NCBI RefSeq assembly: GCF_017310505.1
Contig: NZ_CP065957.1
Span: 1,922,001-1,986,000, forward strand
From: Methylacidiphilum caldifontis
GTDB lineage: Bacteria > Verrucomicrobiota > Verrucomicrobiia > Methylacidiphilales > Methylacidiphilaceae
Length of the DNA stretch: 64,000 nt
Direction of reading: 5' to 3'
Shown here: piece by piece, positions 25,946-34,023 of the stretch
Position numbering within the stretch: position 1 is the stretch's first letter
How the letters are laid out: each line of letters begins with the position of its first letter
Program-made: the position numbers and the translations under genes
The notes under the pieces: generated by a model
What the model was told of the DNA's origin: nothing
Database searches by the model: none
Seen by the model: the letters and a program-made list of their open reading frames with translations, nothing else

Positions 25946-26779
25946 ATGCAATTTAGTTCATCACGTCAACAACGGCTTCCTCGTCATGAGGTAGTAAGTC
26001 AGTGGATAAGAAACGAGATTGATTCAGGCAGACTTAGCATTGGTGCCCAGTTGCCTTCAGAAAAAGAGCTTCAAAGGACTTTTAACATCAGTCGTATTAC
26101 TGTTCGAAGAGCGCTTCAAACATTAGAATCTGAAGGGTTGATCTATCGGAAACAGGGGTTGGGATCTTTTGTTGCTGATTTTAGAGTTAGACATGGCTTG
26201 GTTCGGTTGACTGATTTTTCCGAAGATATTTCTGGTGCGGGGATTGAGCCTTCTTCAAAAGTTCTATTTTATGCTCAAGAAAATGCCTCAGAGGAAGTCG
26301 CTACTGCTTTAGGTATTGAGCCAAATAGCGTTTGTGTGCGATTGGATAGGTTAAGGTTGGGTAATGGTAAACCCATAGCTTTTGATAGAACATGGCTTCC
26401 TCTTTATTATGCCCGGCTTCTCGATGGAAGAGATCTTAGTAAAGAAACAATTTATCAAATTTTACAACGTGAATACAAGATTCCGGTAGTTCGTGGCCGG
26501 TATTTAATCGAAGCGGTTAATGCGGATAAGGAACTTGCAGGTTATTTGGAAATCAAAGAGAACCAGGCTGTTCTGTCCATTCACCGCACTTCTTTTACGG
26601 TATCTGACCAACCTATTTATGTGCAGAAACGGTTTTATCGCTGTGACAGGGTAATTTACGAACTGGAGTTGGAGAGGGATTCTTCCAAAAATTACCCCAT
26701 TGCTTCAGCATTACCCCTACGACAATTTTCACCTCTTTTCGTGCAGTGGCCTAAAAATGGTCATAGACTTCAAAAATAG
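25946..26779 (+). CDS. GntR/HutC-family transcriptional regulator
   Basis: 277 residues. The N-terminal winged helix (residues about 10-80) shows the GntR signature: WIRNEIDSGRLSIGAQLPSEKELQ, then FNISRITVRRALQTLESEGLIYRKQGLGSFV. The rest is a UTRA ligand domain: LTDFSEDISGAGIEPSSKV, VCVRLDRLRLGNGKPIAFDRTWLP, and the closing FTVSDQPIYVQKRFYRCDR. UTRA regulators sense small metabolites such as amino sugars or urocanate. It is divergent from queA and convergent with the sulfite reductase gene, with no obvious catabolic target adjacent, so its ligand is unknown. Confidence 0.88.
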   Translation: MQFSSSRQQRLPRHEVVSQWIRNEIDSGRLSIGAQLPSEKELQRTFNISRITVRRALQTLESEGLIYRKQGLGSFVADFRVRHGLVRLTDFSEDISGAGIEPSSKVLFYAQENASEEVATALGIEPNSVCVRLDRLRLGNGKPIAFDRTWLPLYYARLLDGRDLSKETIYQILQREYKIPVVRGRYLIEAVNADKELAGYLEIKENQAVLSIHRTSFTVSDQPIYVQKRFYRCDRVIYELELERDSSKNYPIASALPLRQFSPLFVQWPKNGHRLQK

Positions 26780-26820
26780 TTTGCTGGACAACTTCTCTAT
26801 TAGTTTAGGATCAATGCGTT

Positions 26821-28548
26821 TTAAGTCGAATTTTTCGCCTGCAAAGAGAGCTGTTCTTGATGAAATTGTTGAGGTGTTGACTCTTCACAGCCAGGATTAA
26901 TTCTTTGCCAATACTGGCTAAAAGATTCTTCAGGTCTTCTATTTTGAACAAAATCTTCCAGATACTCTCGGACAACTGAAGGAATATCGGCAAGTTCAAC
27001 AACCCTTTTTTGTAAACTTGCAAGTCGATCGCCCGCTATCGATCCACCAACATAAAGCGCATAGCGGTTAGGGGCTCTCCCGACGAATGCGATATCTGCA
27101 TTGTAAGGTCTTGAGCAACCGTTGGGACAACCACTCATCCGAATAAGGATTTCTTCTTTGCTTAGACCTAACTCAACAAGAATTTCTTCTATTTTATCCA
27201 TGATCTGGGGAAAGACCCTTTCACTTTCCGCAAGGGCAAGACCGCAGGTAGGAAGAGCTACACAGGCATGAGCAACGTTCCGTGCAACGGTCTTCAAAGA
27301 CACTGGAAAGAGACGGTTTTGTACAAGCAGGCGATTGATATGTTCTTTTTTATCTTCATCGATATCACATAAAAGAATGTTGGCATTAGGGGTCAGGCGA
27401 ATCGAAGGTTGGTAATCTTGAATAAGATTCCGAAGAATACTTCTCAAAGGCAAAGAAGGAAAATCTCCGATGCGGCCATTTTCAACTCGTATGCCCAGAA
27501 AATATTTTCCATCTCCTTGAGAATGCCAACCCAGTCTATCGGAAACACTGGAGAAAGAAAAGGGTTTGGGCTCTTCGGGAACAAAGGAAAGCCGACTGCA
27601 TACTTCTGAGCGAAACCAATCTATTCCCCGTTCGTCGATGAGATACTTGAGCCTTGCTCTTTTCCGATCTTCCCTATTGCCAAAATCTCTCTGGGTTTGG
27701 ACTATAGCGATAGCCGTTTCAGATAACTTTTCCAGGGGTATAAAAAAGAGGGGAACAGCTAGTTTTGGGTATGTTTTGACTATCCCATGGGTCATTCCAT
27801 GGCTTCCGCCAACCAAAACCGTAAAGCCCTCGATTTTATTAGCTGAAACATGGGTTACAAATCCAAGGTCTTGAGAATAAATATCCACATCATTATGGGG
27901 AGGAATGACAAAGCCGATTTTAAATTTCCGGGGAAGATAGACCTTCCCATATATTGGTTCCTCTTCAAGCTGGTTTTCATTTTCCAGCCCATATTCAACA
28001 GGAATACTGTTAATCCAGATTTCAGTGTAAGCCTTGCTTTTGGAAAGAAAAAGATTGCTAATAGACAACGCAATCTGTTGAATCTGATCATGCACGCCAT
28101 CTTTTATTGGAGAAGGAGAAGCGACAACATTTCTCACTATATCTCCACAAGCTCCCCAGGTATGTATTCCTGAACCGATAATCGAAGAAATGCATCGACG
28201 CAATCCTCCAAAAACAACCCCATGAAGCTGAATCCCTTGCCTGGTTGTGATTCTCAAAGTACCATTGCCTACCGCATCACTCAACTTGTCCAATGAAAGA
28301 TATTGGGAAGCACTTAAGGCTCCTCCAGGACACTTGGTCCGAACCATAAAGATCCATGCCTTGTCCAGTCCCTGCTTTTTTCTTTCGTTTCTTAAATCCC
28401 TGTTGTCCTGCTGATAACATCCATGGAATTTAAGGACTTGGGCATCCTCTTCTGAAAAATGGGTCTCCGATGCTTTTTTAAGAGTTTCTAAAATGGCTCC
28501 ACGAAGAGATCGGCTCTTTTCCTTTATGTGTTCGATTGGAGATGGCAT
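26821..28548 (-). CDS. cysI: Assimilatory sulfite reductase haemoprotein (CysI-like)
   Basis: Sirohaem/4Fe-4S enzyme that takes sulfite to sulfide by six electrons; related nitrite reductases share the fold. The 575-residue protein has two ferredoxin-like/haemoprotein half-repeats. The C-terminal half contains both cysteine pairs that bind the cluster and sirohaem, CVALPTC near 430 and GCPNGC near 475. The N-terminal part has KFHGCYQQDNRDLRNERKKQ and LRITTRQGIQLHG as in CysI. Length and motifs favour NADPH-type CysI over plant-like nitrite reductase. No CysJ flavoprotein gene is adjacent, so its electron donor is unclear. It stands alone, convergent with the GntR regulator. Confidence 0.9.
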   Translation of the reverse strand: MPSPIEHIKEKSRSLRGAILETLKKASETHFSEEDAQVLKFHGCYQQDNRDLRNERKKQGLDKAWIFMVRTKCPGGALSASQYLSLDKLSDAVGNGTLRITTRQGIQLHGVVFGGLRRCISSIIGSGIHTWGACGDIVRNVVASPSPIKDGVHDQIQQIALSISNLFLSKSKAYTEIWINSIPVEYGLENENQLEEEPIYGKVYLPRKFKIGFVIPPHNDVDIYSQDLGFVTHVSANKIEGFTVLVGGSHGMTHGIVKTYPKLAVPLFFIPLEKLSETAIAIVQTQRDFGNREDRKRARLKYLIDERGIDWFRSEVCSRLSFVPEEPKPFSFSSVSDRLGWHSQGDGKYFLGIRVENGRIGDFPSLPLRSILRNLIQDYQPSIRLTPNANILLCDIDEDKKEHINRLLVQNRLFPVSLKTVARNVAHACVALPTCGLALAESERVFPQIMDKIEEILVELGLSKEEILIRMSGCPNGCSRPYNADIAFVGRAPNRYALYVGGSIAGDRLASLQKRVVELADIPSVVREYLEDFVQNRRPEESFSQYWQRINPGCEESTPQQFHQEQLSLQAKNST

Positions 28549-28880
28549 ATATATTCCCTATAGATAATATAGGAAAATAATATAATTTTTTTAAAATAAA
28601 AGAAAAAAAAGCATTGGCAGGTATAAATTCTTTGAGTTTGGATAGCTCTAAAAAAGGATTACTCTTTAAAAAAATTTTGAAATGCTTGAGACTAAGCCTT
28701 TGCAAGGATAGTTTGGCAAGTTAAGACTTAGGATCAGATATAAAAATAAGATAGAGGCAGTTTTTCTCCTCTCTCAGGAAGCTAGAACCAAAGGAATTGG
28801 TCCTTGGAAATGGAAAATAATTTTTTTTGATATTAATTGAAAGGCTAAGAAGAAGGATAAGGCTTTTTTCTTTTATTCTA
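28549..28880. other. AT-rich intergenic region
   Basis: 332 bases with no gene seen. It must carry the promoter of the sulfite reductase gene on the minus strand. A weak hairpin, CCAAAGGA/TCCTTGG, lies at 28788-28807, followed later by a T run. Confidence 0.4.
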
Positions 28881-29327
28881 TTAGTGTTCAGGGGAAGGAT
28901 GACGGGCGATAAGCACTGAACAGCTTGCTTCTTCAGTCACCCGAGCAGCCGTGCTGCCTAGTGCTCTTCCTAGTGCACCTGAATAGCCACTATGACCAAG
29001 AATGATCAGGTCATAATGGTTTTCGTTTGCACAGTAGACTATTTCCAGGGCAGGATGTCCATACCTTTTGTAAAATTCGCTCACTTTCAGTCCCCATTTC
29101 TTTTCGGCTTCTTCAATGTCTTTTTTGATTTCTTTAAAAAAAGTCTTTTCTCCTTCTTCTTCCTCCTCGTGTTCAATGACCAACGTTATCGCGTAATAGG
29201 GGATGGGAGGAACGACCCAAATGATACCCACTTTACAATCAAGAGTTTTTGCTAAATAAAAACCTTCTTCAATAGCTAATTTTGCCCCTTTAGAACGGTC
29301 ATAGGCAATAAGTATTTTTGAGTACAT
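28881..29327 (-). CDS. Universal stress protein, UspA family
   Basis: 148 residues. It begins with the characteristic KILIAYDRSKGAKLAIEEGF and ends with the ATP-binding signature GHSGYSGALGRALGSTAARVTEEASCSVLIAR, in which the G-x2-G-x9-G(S/T) pattern is intact, so nucleotide binding is likely. A lysine/glutamate-rich segment lies in the middle (EHEEEEEGEKTFFKEIKKD). UspA proteins are cytoplasmic and act in stress survival; the specific role is unknown. It is divergent from the thioredoxin-fold gene with an 85-base gap. Confidence 0.9.
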   Translation of the reverse strand: MYSKILIAYDRSKGAKLAIEEGFYLAKTLDCKVGIIWVVPPIPYYAITLVIEHEEEEEGEKTFFKEIKKDIEEAEKKWGLKVSEFYKRYGHPALEIVYCANENHYDLIILGHSGYSGALGRALGSTAARVTEEASCSVLIARHPSPEH

Positions 29328-29412
29328 ATTAGAGGTGAGTTCGTTATTTACTTTTATAGTTTATTTCACAATCATAGTTTAAAGAAAATAAAGAAAAAAA
29401 CGGAGAAATTTT

Positions 29413-29994
29413 ATGGCTGTTCCCTCGGTAATGCTTCCACTAGGCACAAAAGCTCCTGGGTTTAGTTTGCCTGATGCTCGAAGCGGAAAAATTTATTCTT
29501 TGGATGATTTCAAAGATTTTCCGGCTTTATTGGTTATGTTTATTTGCAACCACTGTCCTTATGTTAAACATATTCAACAACATTTAGTCCAGACTATTTC
29601 CAAGTATCAAAAAGAGGGATTAGCGGCGGTGGCTATTAATTCTAACGATGTCCAGCGATATCCCGATGACAGCCCGGAAAAAATGAAAGAGATAGCCATT
29701 AAGTATGGGTATCCTTTCCCTTATCTTTTTGATGAAACCCAAGAAACGGCTAAAGCCTATAGGGCAGCTTGTACGCCTGACTTCTTTCTTTTTGACGGGG
29801 AACGACTGCTAGTTTATAGAGGTCGTTATGATGAAAGCAGGCCAAATAGTGGAATAACCGTTACGGGTAGCGACCTTTGCCGTGCTATTGAAGCTGTCCT
29901 CAAAGGTGAAAAAGTTGATCCTGATCAGAAGCCAAGCATCGGCTGTAGTCTTAAATGGAAACCGGGTAATGAACCTTCATGGTGGAACTTTTAG
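29413..29994 (+). CDS. Thioredoxin-fold redox protein (AhpC/TSA/redoxin type)
   Basis: 193 residues with the peroxiredoxin-like opening LGTKAPGFSLPDARSGKIYSLDDF and the active-site CNHCPYVKH (a CxxC pair), followed by VAINSNDVQRYPDDSPEKM and the cis-proline region ACTPDFFLFD. This CNHCPYV family is widespread but poorly characterised; a thiol oxidoreductase is the likely activity. A third cysteine occurs in SIGCSLKWK near the C-terminus, usual for the family. It has no signal peptide, so it is probably cytoplasmic. An A-rich leader with GGAGAAA precedes the ATG. Confidence 0.88.
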   Translation: MAVPSVMLPLGTKAPGFSLPDARSGKIYSLDDFKDFPALLVMFICNHCPYVKHIQQHLVQTISKYQKEGLAAVAINSNDVQRYPDDSPEKMKEIAIKYGYPFPYLFDETQETAKAYRAACTPDFFLFDGERLLVYRGRYDESRPNSGITVTGSDLCRAIEAVLKGEKVDPDQKPSIGCSLKWKPGNEPSWWNF

Positions 29995-30042
29995 GAGCCT
30001 TTTGGCTAATTTTGATGGGAGGTTTGAGTCAGAAACTTTTAG

Positions 30043-30360
30043 TCAATTTTTAAGTTTATTTTCCTTGCTTGATAATTTTTTTTGTCCATTTTTCAAAGAA
30101 TTGCCCTTTGATTTTTTTTGGTTAACCGCCGTCTTTATTAGATCGTTTTTCTTTTCAGAATGATTCGATGCCCTCATAAGGGGTTGAACATAGACTTTGC
30201 CTTTGGGAAGATGACTGGGGTTATTCTTTTCCACGTTTTTTACAGCATGAGGATTAAGAATCGTTACCCGGTGGCCTTTGGAAGTCTCTACAAGCAAAGC
30301 CTGGCTAGAAATGGGAATCAATAGAAAGTAGACAAACAACGATGATTTTACACCCTTCAT
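30043..30360 (-). CDS. Small secreted lysine-rich protein of unknown function
   Basis: 105 residues with a clear signal peptide (SSLFVYFLLIPISSQALL), then a short domain ETSKGHRVTILNPHAVKNVEK, and a very basic, low-complexity tail rich in Lys, Asn and Ser. I recognise no family. It lies alone between a convergent redoxin gene and recR, and could be a periplasmic protein. The signal peptide and the codon bias similar to its neighbours support a real gene, but the function is unknown. Confidence 0.55.
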   Translation of the reverse strand: MKGVKSSLFVYFLLIPISSQALLVETSKGHRVTILNPHAVKNVEKNNPSHLPKGKVYVQPLMRASNHSEKKNDLIKTAVNQKKSKGNSLKNGQKKLSSKENKLKN

Positions 30361-30424
30361 CTCTTAAGAAAACTTTTACGAAAATGAATTTTTTTTAGCA
30401 ATGAAATATTGGGTTAGGGTAAAC

Positions 30425-31024
30425 TTAAAGTTCTCTTCTTCCTGATAAAGCGTAACTAAGAGTGATGCTATCGGCATATTCAAGCCCGCTTCCTGCAGGA
30501 AGTCCCATCGCTAAGGAGGAGACCTTGATAGCTCTTTTTTTCAGAACCTGTCCTATGTATAACGCTGTGGCTTCGGCTTCTGCATCAGTCCCAAAGGCTA
30601 AAATAATTTCCTTTGGTTTTTCCTCATCCACGCGTTGAAGGAGCTGGGCAAGGGGGAGGTCTTCAGGGTCATGGCCTTCGAGAGGAGAGATCTTTTTCCC
30701 AAGGACATGATATAGCCCGCGAAAAGCTCCTGTTCTTTCAATTTTCAATACATCGATAGGATGAATAACAAGGCAAAAGCAGTGTTTATCCCGGGAATTA
30801 TCCTGGCAAATCGAACAGAGCCGATCTTCGGCATAAAATCCACATCGTGGACAGAGCTTGATTTTTGTCCCTATTTCATTTAAAAATAAAACCAGCCTTT
30901 GCTTTGTTCCTTTCGTTTCCTCCAACAAATAGAGGGCTATTCTTTCGGCAGAACGGGGTCCAATGCCTGGCAGTTCTTTTAAAGATTGAATAAGGTTTTG
31001 GATTGAAGGAGGAAAATCGATCAT
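30425..31024 (-). CDS. recR: Recombination protein RecR
   Basis: RecR works with RecF and RecO to load RecA on gapped DNA. The 199-residue protein from ATG 31024 contains the helix-hairpin-helix LPGIGPRSAERIALYLL, a four-cysteine zinc finger (CPRCGFYAEDRLCSIC), and the Toprim domain with ILAFGTDAEAEATALYIG. A TTG four codons upstream is also in frame, but the ATG gives the normal length. It follows ybaB by 17 bases in the ffs-dnaX-ybaB-recR order conserved in many bacteria. Confidence 0.96.
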   Translation of the reverse strand: MIDFPPSIQNLIQSLKELPGIGPRSAERIALYLLEETKGTKQRLVLFLNEIGTKIKLCPRCGFYAEDRLCSICQDNSRDKHCFCLVIHPIDVLKIERTGAFRGLYHVLGKKISPLEGHDPEDLPLAQLLQRVDEEKPKEIILAFGTDAEAEATALYIGQVLKKRAIKVSSLAMGLPAGSGLEYADSITLSYALSGRREL

Positions 31025-31041
31025 TTTTGATTGCAACTCTT

Positions 31042-31350
31042 TTAGAACATTCCCGGAATGCCTAGATTCCCACCAAGCTTTTGAAACTGGCTTTGGGAAG
31101 CTTCCTTGGCTTTTTCTTGGGCAGCCTGAACCGCAACGACAATCAGATCTTCAATCATGTCATTATCTTTGGAATCGAGCAATTGGGGATCTACAGTGAT
31201 TTTTAAAAGAACACCTTCTCCATTAACAACCGCTTTGACTTTGCCTCCCCCACTTTCACCTTCGAAAGAGAGTGCAGCTATCTGTTCTTGGATCTTTTTG
31301 GCTTCCTCTTGTAACTTTTGTGCTTGTTTGAGTATCTTGTTAATGTTCAC
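31042..31350 (-). CDS. ybaB: YbaB/EbfC-family nucleoid-associated protein
   Basis: 102 residues. YbaB/EbfC proteins are small dimeric DNA-binding proteins that affect nucleoid structure and gene expression. The sequence [27 protein letters not shown] starts a coiled-coil helix, then [26 protein letters not shown] and a C-terminal amphipathic helix with LGIPGMF, all typical. The GTG start overlaps the dnaX stop by four bases (GTGA), suggesting coupling, and the order dnaX-ybaB-recR supports the call. Confidence 0.95.
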   Translation of the reverse strand: MNINKILKQAQKLQEEAKKIQEQIAALSFEGESGGGKVKAVVNGEGVLLKITVDPQLLDSKDNDMIEDLIVVAVQAAQEKAKEASQSQFQKLGGNLGIPGMF

Positions 31351-33137
31351 GGGATTCCTTCGTCTTTTCGATTTTCTATGTTTGAAATCCTACCCTTGAA
31401 CAGCTCAAGGGCATCTTTTATTAAAGGATCATTTTTAAGGGCAGTTTCGTCAATAGGGAAATTGTTGGATATATTTTTTTTGTTCTGAGTCGAGTAACTT
31501 TTTCTTTTACTTTGAGTTGAGCTTTCGGTTTTAGCGGGTTGGGTTGAATTGAAATGGAGAGGATAGAAGGAAAGCTTTTTATCAAAAACTTTTTTTACTT
31601 CTTGAGCCAGTAAATTTTGAAAGGGAGAGACCAGTTTTGAGAAATCTTGCTGCGTCATCTCATATTGAATGATGAGTTCCTCTGAACGAAGTTCATAAAA
31701 GTGAAGCTTCTCAGCAATAGGTTTAAATTCCGCCATTTCTTCAGAAACCGATTTAACGATCTTATTCCACTGTTCTATAGGAGATATTGAAGATTGAGGC
31801 TCAGCGGGTAAAACGACATCTTGCTCTTTTTTTTGGACATCGATTTCAGCAATGGGACTTGTTACAGATTGTTTTTCGGTGCTAGAAGAAGAGTGGTTAT
31901 CTTTGTGGGCTGAAGGATTAACAGCTTGGGAAAGATTTTTCTCCTCTTGGGCAGCCAAGAGAGGAGAAGAAAGGGGCTCTTTTTCTTTGGTTAAACTTTC
32001 TTTAATCTCTCCAGATGTCCTCCATTGAGCTAAAAGTTCTTCTAAGCCAACTTTTTCTTTGAGCTGGGAAAGTTCAAGAATAGCGATTTCAAACAAAACT
32101 TCTTTGTGAAGGGCATAACGCAGCTTGTTTTCCCAGCCGTCTAGAGCATCAAGCAGGTTGATCACGAAAGGAACTGAAAGCTGTTTTGAAATGAATTGAA
32201 CCCTATCCAGCTCTTCAGGGTCAAGCTCAAGCCTTACCGTTTCAACTGAAGCCATAAAAAGAGCGATATTATGAAGCAGGTTTCGGAATTCACGAACTAA
32301 AGAGATGGGATCTTTGCCTGATTCGAGAAGAGTATGAGCTTCTTTTAATGCTTGGAGGCTATCCCCCCTGTTGAGGTGGGACAGTAGACAACACAAAGAG
32401 TCTAATCCTACCAAACCAAACATTTCCTGAACGCAAGATTGATCAATCTTTTCTCCATAAAAACTGATTAATTGATCCAGGGCTACCTCGGCATCACGAA
32501 GAGCTCCTTCGCTTATATCAGCAATGACTTCAAGAGCTTTGCGATCCGCTTCGATGTTTTCCTGCAGGCATATTTTTTGAAGATGATCGACAATGAGCCT
32601 TCGAGGAATGCGTTTGAAATGAAATCTCTGGCATCTGGAAGTAACCGTAGAGGGAATCTTGTAGGGTTCGGTCGTGGCAAAAATGAATTTGACGTGTTCG
32701 GGAGGTTCTTCAAGAATTTTAAGAAGGGCGTTGAAGGCTGCCTGGGTGAGCATGTGGACTTCATCTATAATATATATTTTGTAACGGGATTGGACGGGAA
32801 GAGATTTAGCCGCTTCCCGAAGATCTCTGACTTGATCCACCCCATTGTTTGATGCCCCATCAATTTCAATGCAATCAAAAGACCGACCTGCATCGATATC
32901 CATGCAAATTGGATCTTCAGGATCAAAATCGGCATTGGGTCCACCCGTGCAGTTAAGGGATTTGGCCAGAATTCTGGCAATGGTTGTCTTGCCCGTTCCC
33001 CTAGGCCCGGAAAAAAGATAGGCATGAGCTACTCTTCCGAGCTGAATAGCGTTTTTTAATGTCCTGACTACATGCTCTTGCCCAACAACTTCGGAAAAGA
33101 CTCTTGGACGATATTTCCTGCTAAAAACCTGATACAT
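31347..33137 (-). CDS. dnaX: DNA polymerase III tau/gamma subunit
   Basis: Clamp-loader ATPase. The start is set at ATG 33137 ([12 protein letters not shown]), because the frame upstream runs into the SRP RNA; this gives 596 residues. Visible features: Walker [10 protein letters not shown] near 45, Walker B region YIIDEVHML, the Arg finger TSRCQRF, and the AAA+ lid. The zinc module seems degenerate: where four cysteines usually occur, only C (LNCTGG) and C (PICMDI) remain. The C-terminal third is a charged, low-complexity linker plus a tau-type domain. An A8 run at 31827-31834 could produce a short gamma form by slippage. Confidence 0.94.
   Translation of the reverse strand: MYQVFSRKYRPRVFSEVVGQEHVVRTLKNAIQLGRVAHAYLFSGPRGTGKTTIARILAKSLNCTGGPNADFDPEDPICMDIDAGRSFDCIEIDGASNNGVDQVRDLREAAKSLPVQSRYKIYIIDEVHMLTQAAFNALLKILEEPPEHVKFIFATTEPYKIPSTVTSRCQRFHFKRIPRRLIVDHLQKICLQENIEADRKALEVIADISEGALRDAEVALDQLISFYGEKIDQSCVQEMFGLVGLDSLCCLLSHLNRGDSLQALKEAHTLLESGKDPISLVREFRNLLHNIALFMASVETVRLELDPEELDRVQFISKQLSVPFVINLLDALDGWENKLRYALHKEVLFEIAILELSQLKEKVGLEELLAQWRTSGEIKESLTKEKEPLSSPLLAAQEEKNLSQAVNPSAHKDNHSSSSTEKQSVTSPIAEIDVQKKEQDVVLPAEPQSSISPIEQWNKIVKSVSEEMAEFKPIAEKLHFYELRSEELIIQYEMTQQDFSKLVSPFQNLLAQEVKKVFDKKLSFYPLHFNSTQPAKTESSTQSKRKSYSTQNKKNISNNFPIDETALKNDPLIKDALELFKGRISNIENRKDEGIP
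31827..31834 (-). other. A8 slippery run inside dnaX
   Basis: On the coding strand codons 435-438 read CAA AAA AAA GAG. A -1 shift here meets TGA about ten codons later, giving a product of about 446 residues that keeps the ATPase domains, close in plan to gamma of E. coli (431 residues) and Thermus. No clear stimulatory hairpin was seen downstream. Confidence 0.4.
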
Positions 33138-33154
33138 GTGCGTGTGTGAAAAGG

Positions 33155-33242
33155 CCAAGGACAGTAACAGGAAAGGTCAAGTTACCGTTGCTTCCTTTCG
33201 GACCTGGCGGGGTTAGCTCGCCTCTGCCTTTACTGTCCCTGG
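33155..33242 (-). ncRNA. ffs: Signal recognition particle 4.5S RNA
   Basis: The minus strand contains the conserved SRP domain IV core CCAGGTCCGAAAGGAAGC with its apical GAAA-type loop. The outer arms CCAGGGACAGTAA and TTACTGTCCTTGG pair over 13 bases (one G-U), giving an 88-base hairpin RNA of the short bacterial type. It lies 17 bases before dnaX, in the same ffs-dnaX order as in Bacillus. Confidence 0.93.
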
Positions 33243-33249
33243 TTATTGA

Positions 33250-33278
33250 ATATTATTCGAATTTCTTTCTCACTGCAA
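33250..33278 (-). promoter_or_regulatory. Promoter of ffs (sigma-70 type)
   Basis: TTGCAG (33273-33278) and TAATAT (33250-33255) are separated by exactly 17 bases, and the -10 lies seven bases before the ffs 5' end. It probably also drives dnaX-ybaB-recR. Confidence 0.65.
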
Positions 33279-33506
33279 AGAAAGAAAATAAACTATTGTT
33301 CAAAATCCATCAGGCTTATTCATTCCAGCCCAAGGGTAGGGATAAACCCGCTCTTTTCCCATTGAAGCTTGAGCCATCTAGCTTTATCGATCCAATCCAA
33401 AGCTCTGTGCTTCACAGGCTAGGCTAATGGCCAACTTGGCTATAAACTCATCATAGCCTTAGGCCTGGTTTTAAGCTCAGTGTGCAATCTACACACAACC
33501 AGCTTT

Positions 33507-33926
33507 TTAGGGATTTTGAGGCTCGGAAGGAACCTCAGGTTGAATCTCGGTCTTCTGTTTTACCTCTTTTTCCACATTTGTAGCTTCTTTTTCTGCCGCC
33601 GTAGCCTCTTTTTTCTCTTCCTGCTGAATGGATTGAGTTGGAGAGGGAGCCTGGGGTTGATTTTGTTCTTCAGACTGGGAGGAAGGAGCCGGTGGGTTTT
33701 CTTCTTTTTGTTTTGGAGCTGAAAACTCTGGTGAAGGAGGAGCAGGTTCTGGAGAAGAAGACTCGGCCGAAGGAGCTTCTTCTTTTTTCTTGTCATTTCC
33801 TCCATCTCCGCTCTTGGCTGTAGGCTTACATCCAGCTAAAAATGAAAGGAACAACAGGGGTAACAAAAGTTTTTTCCAATGTCGATAATAACCATTGAGT
33901 TTTAAATACTTGTTTAATTTACGCAT
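33507..33926 (-). CDS. Low-complexity lipoprotein of unknown function
   Basis: 139 residues. A hydrophobic N-terminal segment ends in the lipobox LSFLAGC, so the mature protein should be lipidated on cysteine 33 and tethered to a membrane facing the periplasm. The mature part is an unstructured Pro/Glu/Ser/Lys-rich tail (EEAPSAESSSPEPAPPSPEF and similar) with no domain. Two other frames across the same DNA are open for long stretches, as expected from the GAA/CCA-rich repeats, but only this frame has a signal sequence. The function is unknown; a spacer or tether role is speculative. Confidence 0.7.
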   Translation of the reverse strand: MRKLNKYLKLNGYYRHWKKLLLPLLFLSFLAGCKPTAKSGDGGNDKKKEEAPSAESSSPEPAPPSPEFSAPKQKEENPPAPSSQSEEQNQPQAPSPTQSIQQEEKKEATAAEKEATNVEKEVKQKTEIQPEVPSEPQNP

Positions 33927-34023
33927 GAGATTCCCTTTTTGGGGTTAAATTTTGGCATCCATTTAATAAAAGTAAATATTAATATGTCAACTCCAGATCT
34001 TTGATGAATTGCATAAATAGTTG

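Noticed and set aside
33480-33823. Plus-strand frames over the lipoprotein gene.
   Set aside because: They are mirror images of its low-complexity Glu/Pro repeats and lack a signal or domain.
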